Origin: Verrucomicrobiota bacterium | GTDB taxonomy: Bacteria > Verrucomicrobiota > Verrucomicrobiia > Limisphaerales > JAFMIX01 | Assembly (NCBI GenBank): GCA_026397895.1 | Contig: JAPLTZ010000076.1 | Span: 1-10,602, forward strand | DNA length: 10,602 nt | Reading direction: 5' to 3' | Position numbers and translations under genes: made by a program | Shown: piece by piece, positions 6,307 to 10,602 of the stretch | Layout: the number at the start of each line of letters is the position of its first letter | Numbering within the stretch: position 1 is the first letter of the stretch | The notes under the pieces: generated by a model | Seen by the model: only the letters and a program-made list of their open reading frames with translations | What the model was told of the DNA's origin: nothing | Databases searched by the model: none

Positions 6307-7641
6307 ATGAAGCCCGGAACAATCCCCGCGCCGCCCGAAAACCGGCTGTCGGGCTGGTTCGCCGCGCTGGCCGGCGCGTTCTTCGGGCTGGCGTTGCTGA
6401 AATTCGGCAATCCGGCGGTTCTGGAGAAACTCGTCGAGCGCCCGACCAACGGCTGGGAGTGGATTTTCAACGGCTGGCCGGTGGTCGTCGGTTTCGGCTT
6501 GCTCGCGGGCTTGGCGGGCGTGGGCATTTTCGCGGCACGCTGGAAAACGGATGCGCCGCGCTGGCTGGTATCACTCCCGTTGGTCTGGCTGGGCTGGCAG
6601 TTCGTTGCCGCCACGCACACTGTTGACGCCGAACTGACGCGCGCCACGCTGAAACATTTCACCGCGTGCGTGGTTTGCTTTTACCTCGGCATCTTCGCCC
6701 TCGCGCCCAGCCGCCATCCGACCTTGTTCTTCGCCGGACTGCTCGCCGGGCTGGTGGTGGTGATTGCCGTCGGCTGGCAGCAACATTTCGGCGGGTTGGA
6801 GGAGACGCGGCGCTACTTTTTCCGGGAAATCTATCCGCAACTGAAGTCCGTTTCGCCCGAATACCTCAAAAAGATGACGAGCAACCGGATTTTTTCGACG
6901 CTCTTTTACCCGAACGCGCTGGCGGGAGCATTACTGCTCCTGCTGCCGGTCGCGCTGTCGCTGATCTGGCAAAAATTCACAGCGTTGACCGAGGCGGCGC
7001 GCGGGCTTTTGGTTGGGTTGGTCGGAATTGGAGCTTTGGGCTGCCTATTTTGGTCGGGCTCAAAAGGCGGCTGGCTACTGATGCTGGCGATGGGCTTGGT
7101 GGCGCTGCTGCGGCTGGATTTGAGCCGCAAATGGAAACTCGCGCTGGTGACGGCGGTGCTCGCGGTCGGGATGGCGAGCTTCGCGCTGCGCTACGCCGGC
7201 TATTTCCAAAAAGGCGCGACGAGCGCCACGGCGCGCGGCGATTACTGGCGGGCGGCGGCGCAGACGGCAGTGGCCAATCCCGTCTTCGGCACCGGGCCGG
7301 GGACGTTTGCCATCCCTTACAAGCAGCTCAAAAATCCAGAATCCGAAATGGCGCGGCTGGTTCACAACGATTACCTGCAACAGGCATCCGATTCCGGCGT
7401 GCTCGGCGCGCTGGCTTATGCAGCTTTCATCGTCGGAGCGCTTTGGTTGACTTACCGGCGGCTCGCCGCGAGGAAGGATTGGCTGCCTTTCGCCGTCTGG
7501 CTCGGTCTGCTGGGCTGGAGTTTGCAGGGCTTGATGGAGTTCGGCCTGTATATCCCCGCGCTGGCTTGGACGGCGTTTGCGCTGTTCGGGTGGCTGCTGG
7601 GCGGCGGAAATGAGTTCGACACTTCGCCGGAAAACCGCTAG
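6307..7641 (+). CDS. O-antigen ligase-like (Wzy/WaaL family) membrane protein
   Basis: A 444-residue polytopic inner-membrane protein with about 10-12 hydrophobic helices (for example around 15-33, 57-77, 86-103, 118-134, 138-156, 199-221, 232-249, 255-270, 277-294, 364-383, 393-410 and 415-432). The large polar loop at 295-360 has the family's marks: ARGDYWRAA at 309-317, NPVFGTGPGTF at 324-334 and HNDYLQ at 353-358. The conserved Arg and His in such loops are the residues implicated in WaaL ligase and Wzy polymerase chemistry. Members join or polymerise lipid-linked glycans at the periplasmic face. Which activity applies cannot be told from sequence, and no other polysaccharide genes are nearby. 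It sits 6 bp after holB and 14 bp before aroQ, so it is probably cotranscribed with both. Confidence 0.8.
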   Translation: MKPGTIPAPPENRLSGWFAALAGAFFGLALLKFGNPAVLEKLVERPTNGWEWIFNGWPVVVGFGLLAGLAGVGIFAARWKTDAPRWLVSLPLVWLGWQFVAATHTVDAELTRATLKHFTACVVCFYLGIFALAPSRHPTLFFAGLLAGLVVVIAVGWQQHFGGLEETRRYFFREIYPQLKSVSPEYLKKMTSNRIFSTLFYPNALAGALLLLLPVALSLIWQKFTALTEAARGLLVGLVGIGALGCLFWSGSKGGWLLMLAMGLVALLRLDLSRKWKLALVTAVLAVGMASFALRYAGYFQKGATSATARGDYWRAAAQTAVANPVFGTGPGTFAIPYKQLKNPESEMARLVHNDYLQQASDSGVLGALAYAAFIVGALWLTYRRLAARKDWLPFAVWLGLLGWSLQGLMEFGLYIPALAWTAFALFGWLLGGGNEFDTSPENR

Positions 7642-7655
7642 TTTCGACCCGGTAA

Positions 7656-8087
7656 ATGAAAATCCTGTTCCTCAACGGCCCCAACCTGAACCTGCTCGGC
7701 ACACGCGAGCCGGAGATTTATGGGCGGACGACCTTGGCCGACATCGAGGCCAAAGTCCGCGAACGCGCGGCGAAGTTGGGCGCGGAAATCGCCTTCCGCC
7801 AGACGAATCAGGAAGGCGAACTCGTCGCCTGGATTCAGGAAGCCAAGGGCAAGTTCGATGTCATCGTCCTGAACGCCGCCGCCTACACCCACACCAGCGT
7901 GGCCCTGCGGGACGCCATCTCGGCGGTCGGTGTTCCGACCATTGAAATTCATCTTTCCAACGTCCATGCGCGGGAGGAATTCCGTCACAAATCTCTGATT
8001 GCGCCGGTTTGCCGGGGTCAGATTTGCGGTTTCGGCGCAAATTCCTACATTTTGGCCGTCGAAGCGGCTGTTACCGTTAACGGATAA
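7656..8087 (+). CDS. aroQ: Type II 3-dehydroquinate dehydratase
   Basis: Third enzyme of the shikimate pathway: it converts 3-dehydroquinate to 3-dehydroshikimate in the cytoplasm, usually as a dodecamer. The 143-residue length is normal. The signature NGPNLNLLGTREPEIYG occupies 7-23, with Arg17 on the flexible lid and catalytic Tyr22; AAYTHTSVALRDA at 75-87 follows Asn73; EIHLSNVHAREEFR at 97-110 carries His99 and Arg110, followed by IAPVCRGQICGFG. All expected catalytic residues are present. The start ATG at 7656 begins the family motif directly; upstream there is only a weak GG. It ends a likely holB-ligase-aroQ transcript, with an intrinsic terminator 19 bp after the stop. Confidence 0.96.
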   Translation: MKILFLNGPNLNLLGTREPEIYGRTTLADIEAKVRERAAKLGAEIAFRQTNQEGELVAWIQEAKGKFDVIVLNAAAYTHTSVALRDAISAVGVPTIEIHLSNVHAREEFRHKSLIAPVCRGQICGFGANSYILAVEAAVTVNG

Positions 8088-8105
8088 CCTCCCGCTGTCG
8101 GAAAT

Positions 8106-8128
8106 ACGGTTTTCAACCGTCTTTTTAT
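8106..8128 (+). terminator. Intrinsic terminator after aroQ
   Basis: A perfect 6-bp stem, ACGGTT (8106-8111) with AACCGT (8115-8120), has a 3-nt loop and is followed immediately by CTTTTTATT. It lies 19 bp past the aroQ stop and is a textbook rho-independent terminator for the plus strand. Confidence 0.85.
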
Positions 8129-8156
8129 TGTGTTTCTCTGCTTCAAAAATTACCGC

Positions 8157-8184
8157 TTGACGCAATTTTTCAGACGTTTATGCT
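8157..8184 (+). promoter_or_regulatory. Sigma-70-like promoter for accBC
   Basis: TTGACG (8157-8162) and TATGCT (8179-8184) are separated by 16 bp, matching the -35 and -10 consensus at 5 and 4 of 6 positions. It lies just after the aroQ terminator and about 117 bp before the accB start. Transcription would begin near 8191, upstream of the second terminator-like hairpin. Confidence 0.5.
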
Positions 8185-8210
8185 CGGCAGCAATCGAAAT
8201 AACGCGATGA

Positions 8211-8239
8211 GCAGAGTCGAATCCGACTGCTGCTTTTTT
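8211..8239 (+). terminator. Intrinsic terminator in the accB leader (possible attenuator)
   Basis: GCAGAGTCG (8211-8219) pairs with CGACTGCTGC (8224-8233) with one bulged G (8229) and a 4-nt loop, followed by six T (8234-8239). This is a good rho-independent terminator located between the promoter-like sequence and accB. Competing pairings exist upstream: GCAGCA (8187-8192) can pair with TGCTGC (8228-8233), and TGCTC (8181-8185) with GAGCA (8209-8213). The arrangement resembles a transcription attenuator. Confidence 0.6.
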
Positions 8240-8300
8240 GCTTAATAACCAACGGCGGTCAATCCCGCCAAAGTCAGCCAATTTAACCGGGACAAATACT

Positions 8301-8780
8301 GTGGATCTAAAAGACATCAAGGCGATCATTGATCTGATGAAGAAAAACTCCGTCTCGGAGTTTGAACTGGAGAAGCAGGATTTCAAAATCCGGCTCAAGC
8401 GCGGCATGGGCGGCACCAACGGCGGCGGGGTGCAGTATGAGGAAGCTCCCGTTTTGACCTACGCCCCAGCCACGGCGGGAACACCCGCTCCAACCACAGC
8501 CGCACCCGGCACAATCCCCGCTCCCGCAGCGGCGTCCAACGAACTGGACGTGAAATCCCCGATGATCGGCACTTTTTACCGTTCACCCTCGCCGGAATCC
8601 GCACCCTACATCGAAGTCGGCGCCGAAGTCAGCCCGGACACCGTCGTTTGCATCATCGAAGCGATGAAAGTCATGAATGAGATCAAAGCCGAGGTCAAAG
8701 GCGTGGTCACCCAGGTGCTGATGGAAAACGGCAAGCCCGTCGAATTCGGTCAACCGCTCTTCAAGGTTCGTCCAACTTGA
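8301..8780 (+). CDS. accB: Acetyl-CoA carboxylase biotin carboxyl carrier protein
   Basis: Carries the biotin that shuttles CO2 between biotin carboxylase (AccC) and the carboxyltransferase in the first step of fatty-acid synthesis. The 159-residue protein has the usual parts: an N-terminal helical segment (VDLKDIKAIIDLM, about 1-35), a flexible Ala/Pro-rich linker (about 48-80) and a C-terminal biotinyl domain (82-159). That domain contains the protruding thumb (SPSPESAPYIE, 95-105) and the biotinylation motif EAMKVMNEIKAE with Lys123 as the biotin site. The start is GTG at 8301, chosen because it opens the family motif and follows a GGGA eight bases upstream; the in-frame TTG at 8238 lies in the terminator hairpin. 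Expression may be controlled by the terminator in its leader. accC follows after 53 bp. Confidence 0.95.
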   Translation: MDLKDIKAIIDLMKKNSVSEFELEKQDFKIRLKRGMGGTNGGGVQYEEAPVLTYAPATAGTPAPTTAAPGTIPAPAAASNELDVKSPMIGTFYRSPSPESAPYIEVGAEVSPDTVVCIIEAMKVMNEIKAEVKGVVTQVLMENGKPVEFGQPLFKVRPT

Positions 8781-8792
8781 GGTTTTGAACGC

Positions 8793-8807
8793 GCCGCCTC
8801 GGGCGGC
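8793..8807 (+). other. Intercistronic GC-rich hairpin between accB and accC
   Basis: GCCGCC (8793-8798) and GGCGGC (8802-8807) form a perfect 6-bp stem with a 3-nt TCG loop. There is no T-tract, so it is unlikely to end transcription; it may affect mRNA processing, stability or accC translation, which starts 27 bases later. Confidence 0.4.
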
Positions 8808-8833
8808 CAGTTTGCGCCAGCTTTTCACAACCC

Positions 8834-10216
8834 ATGTTTGAAAAAATTCTCGTAGCCAACCGCGGCGAAATCGCCGTGCGCATCATCCGCGCCTGCAAAG
8901 AACTCAACATCCGCACCGTCGCCGTCTATTCCGAGGTGGATGCCAACTCCATGCACGTCCAGATGGCCGACGAAGCCATCTGCATCGGCAAAGCCGCCGC
9001 CAGCGAGAGCTACCTCCGCATTGACCGCATCATCAGCGCCGCTGAAATTACCGATGTGGACGCCATTCACCCCGGCTACGGCTTCCTCTCCGAGAACGCC
9101 CACTTCGCCGAAGTCTGCGAAAGCTGCAACATCCGCTTCATCGGCCCCAGCGCCCGCGCCATGAGTGCCCTCGAAGACAAGGCCGTCAGCCGCGCCCTCG
9201 CCAAGAAAGCCGGCGTGCCCATCCCGCCCGGCTCGGAAGGCATTGTCGAAAACGAGAAAGACGCCCTCGTCATCGCCAAGAAAATCGGCTACCCCGTGAT
9301 GATCAAAGCCGTCGCCGGCGGCGGCGGACGCGGCATGCGCATCGCGCACAACGACATTTCCCTCGTCAAAGGCTTCCACACCGCGCGCACCGAAGCCGAG
9401 AAATGCTTCGGCAACTCCGGCGTTTACATCGAGAAATTCATCGAGAACCCCCACCACATCGAGTTCCAGATCCTCGGCGACGGCAAGGGCAACATCATCC
9501 ACCTCGGCGAACGCGACTGCTCCATCCAGCGCCGCAACCAGAAGCTCATCGAGGAAACTCCCTCCCCGCTCATCGCCAACAAATACCCCAAGCTGCGCGA
9601 AAAAATGGGCAAGGCCGCCATCCGCATCGCCGAGATGGCCAACTACACCAACGCCGGCACCGTGGAATTCATCGTGGACGACGCCGGCAACTACTACTTC
9701 CTCGAAGTCAACAAGCGCATCCAGGTCGAGCACCCCATCACTGAAGAAGTCACCGGCATTGACCTCGTCCGCTACCAGATCGAGATCGCCATGGGCGAAC
9801 CCCTCCGCCACCGCCAGGGCGACATCAAATTTACAGGCCACTCCATAGAATGTCGCATCAATGCGGAAAATCCGTTCGATGATTTTCGCCCCAGTCCCGG
9901 TCGCATTGAAATGTATTACCAGCCTGGCGGTCGGGGCGTTCGCGTGGATACGCATGCGTATGCCGGCTACACTGTGCCGCCCACCTACGACTCGATGATT
10001 GGTAAACTCATCACCTACGGTAAAGACCGCCGCGAAGCAATGGATCGTATGTCCCGCGCACTTAATGAATTTATGCTTACCGGCGTCAAGACCACGATGT
10101 CTTTTCAGCAAGCCATCCTGCAAGACCCCAATTTCCGGCGTGGCGTTTATTCCACAAATTTCATCGAACAACTTCTCAGCGGCGCCCGCCGCGAGTTGAT
10201 TGAAGAAAAGGCGTGA
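8834..10216 (+). CDS. accC: Acetyl-CoA carboxylase biotin carboxylase subunit
   Basis: ATP-dependent carboxylation of the biotin on AccB. The 460 residues are the normal length (E. coli about 449). The N-domain begins MFEKILVANRGEIAVRIIRA. The ATP-grasp domain has Lys116, Lys158, the glycine loop AGGGGRGMR (161-169), HIE at 208-210, and Glu278, Glu291, Asn293, Arg295 and Glu299, which align with the E. coli metal, ATP and bicarbonate/biotin residues. Arg341 in IECRINAE matches the biotin-contacting Arg338. The motif reads EVNKRIQVEHPITE where most enzymes have N-T-R and P-V-T, a mild change. Codon use is strongly C-ending from the start to about 9829 and then switches to a mixed style to the end. 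Transcribed with accB; a hairpin follows 3 bp after the stop. Confidence 0.97.
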   Translation: MFEKILVANRGEIAVRIIRACKELNIRTVAVYSEVDANSMHVQMADEAICIGKAAASESYLRIDRIISAAEITDVDAIHPGYGFLSENAHFAEVCESCNIRFIGPSARAMSALEDKAVSRALAKKAGVPIPPGSEGIVENEKDALVIAKKIGYPVMIKAVAGGGGRGMRIAHNDISLVKGFHTARTEAEKCFGNSGVYIEKFIENPHHIEFQILGDGKGNIIHLGERDCSIQRRNQKLIEETPSPLIANKYPKLREKMGKAAIRIAEMANYTNAGTVEFIVDDAGNYYFLEVNKRIQVEHPITEEVTGIDLVRYQIEIAMGEPLRHRQGDIKFTGHSIECRINAENPFDDFRPSPGRIEMYYQPGGRGVRVDTHAYAGYTVPPTYDSMIGKLITYGKDRREAMDRMSRALNEFMLTGVKTTMSFQQAILQDPNFRRGVYSTNFIEQLLSGARRELIEEKA

Positions 10217-10218
10217 TG

Positions 10219-10240
10219 GTTTTCTGGTCCGCCGGAAAAC
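10219..10240 (+). terminator. Stem-loop after accC, probable transcript end
   Basis: GTTTTCTGG (10219-10227) pairs with CCGGAAAAC (10232-10240), nine base pairs including one G-U, with a UNCG-type UCCG loop. It begins 2 nt after the accC stop. The expected T-tract is absent on the plus strand (AGAGTGTCAAAA follows), so it may stabilise the 3' end or stop transcription inefficiently. Confidence 0.45.
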
Positions 10241-10268
10241 AGAGTGTCAAAAAAGTTCAATAAAACCG

Positions 10269-10297
10269 TTGACACTAAAATCGAAGCTTCGTATTTT
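10269..10297 (+). promoter_or_regulatory. Strong sigma-70 promoter for tRNA-Thr and tuf
   Basis: A perfect -35 TTGACA (10269-10274), a 17-bp spacer and TATTTT (10292-10297, 4 of 6 to TATAAT) make this the best promoter in the window. It faces the tRNA and tuf, as expected for highly expressed translation genes. The -35 lies in an inverted repeat, GTGTCAA (10244-10250) with TTGACAC (10269-10275). Transcription would start near 10304, giving a leader of about 115 nt before the tRNA. Confidence 0.7.
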
Positions 10298-10420
10298 CAC
10301 CCGGTTCGGTTGTAGAAAATAAATTCAACAACCCTCTGATTTTTGAGAAAAGATCGGCGGGGTTGGGTTTTTGTCGTTTAGTCGGGGTCAGGATGCAATG
10401 ATGTATGAGCGTTAGCGGAT

Positions 10421-10496
10421 GCCCATGTAGCTCAGTTGGTAGAGCACATCCTTGGTAAGGATGAGGTCATCAGTTCAATCCTGATCATGGGCTCCA
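10421..10496 (+). tRNA. tRNA-Thr(GGT)
   Basis: A complete 76-nt tRNA. The acceptor stem GCCCATG (10421-10427) pairs with CATGGGC (10486-10492), followed by discriminator T and encoded CCA. The D arm is GCTC/GAGC, the anticodon arm CATCC-TTGGTAA-GGATG gives anticodon GGT (Thr, reading ACC/ACT), and the T arm is ATCAG-TTCAATC-CTGAT. All stems pair. A tRNA-Thr(GGT) directly before tuf is a known bacterial arrangement, as in the thrT-tufB operon of E. coli, so the tRNA is probably processed from a joint transcript. Confidence 0.97.
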
Positions 10497-10539
10497 GCGC
10501 GCTGGAAAATTTAGATCAAATCAACAACAATAAAATAGT

Positions 10540-10602
10540 ATGGCAAAAGAAGCGTTTCAAAGAACTAAACCTCACGTCAACGTCGGCACCATCGGTCACG
10601 TT
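10540..10602 (+). CDS. tuf: Elongation factor Tu, partial (N-terminus)
   Basis: Only the first 21 codons are present; the gene continues beyond the right edge. They read MAKEAFQRTKPHVNVGTIGHV, the conserved EF-Tu start ending at the beginning of the G1 (P-loop) region, GHVDHGKT in complete proteins. EF-Tu delivers aminoacyl-tRNA to the ribosome. The start lies 43 bp after tRNA-Thr. No Shine-Dalgarno sequence is visible; the 20 bases before the ATG are A-rich and nearly free of G, which is unusual for such a highly expressed gene and suggests an initiation mode based on an unstructured leader. Confidence 0.97.
   Translation, partial: MAKEAFQRTKPHVNVGTIGHV

Noticed and set aside
8254..8269. 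GGCGG/CCGCC hairpin before accB as a riboswitch element
   Set aside because: A lone 5-bp stem with a 6-nt loop; no known riboswitch core is recognisable around it.
8825..10171. Long minus-strand open frame of 448 codons antisense to accC
   Set aside because: Its protein is low-complexity (Ala, Val, Asp, Gly, Phe rich) and mirrors the C-ending codon bias of accC, whose homology is unmistakable on the plus strand.
10329..10372. CAACCC/GGGTTG pairing followed by a T-run in the tRNA-Thr leader as an attenuator
   Set aside because: Only a 6-bp stem with a 25-nt loop, and the T-run is offset by two G; too weak to call a terminator.

Overview
The window reads as a GC-rich bacterial chromosome with tightly packed genes and very weak Shine-Dalgarno signals. 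The mix of a Tat-exported Gfo/Idh/MocA oxidoreductase, a URO-D-family methyltransferase-like protein, a xylose-isomerase-like TIM barrel, a cupin-AraC regulator and a tRNA-Thr-tuf junction suggests a Verrucomicrobiota/PVC-type organism, possibly Pedosphaera/Limisphaera-like. This placement is an inference from gene style; no phylogenetic marker was compared.

Left part (1-4037, minus strand): read in the direction of transcription, a Tat-signal Gfo/Idh/MocA oxidoreductase is followed by a cytochrome P450, a TIM-barrel sugar isomerase/epimerase-like protein and a URO-D/MtaA-like protein that runs off the left edge. The last two overlap in an ATGA stop-start. The first two are joined abnormally: the oxidoreductase has no stop at its expected end and the P450 lacks its usual N-terminal 45-50 residues. 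This looks like one deletion (or an assembly join) that removed the end of one gene and the beginning of the next. A cupin-AraC regulator (4281-5156) is divergent from this cluster. The 243-bp gap between them holds a nested palindromic repeat and a pair of TTTAGCA boxes, so it is the natural candidate to control the cluster.

Middle part (5157-8087, plus strand): housekeeping and envelope genes, holB (DNA polymerase III delta-prime), an O-antigen-ligase-like polytopic membrane protein and aroQ (type II 3-dehydroquinate dehydratase). The gaps are only 6 and 14 bp, so they are probably one transcript, closed by a clear intrinsic terminator at 8106-8128. The 5' end of holB carries an in-frame 48-bp tandem duplication that includes a TATAAC box and the start codon.

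Right part (8088-10602, plus strand): accB and accC encode the biotin carboxyl carrier and biotin carboxylase of acetyl-CoA carboxylase. They sit behind a promoter-like sequence and a second intrinsic terminator that lies inside the accB leader with alternative pairings, a layout resembling an attenuator. accC changes codon style abruptly at about 9830. After accC come a strong sigma-70-type promoter, tRNA-Thr(GGT) with encoded CCA, and the first 21 codons of tuf.

The most unusual items are the oxidoreductase/P450 junction, the holB start duplication, the accB leader and the nested repeat at 4150-4201. I found no CRISPR array, transposase gene, phage gene or recognisable defence system.
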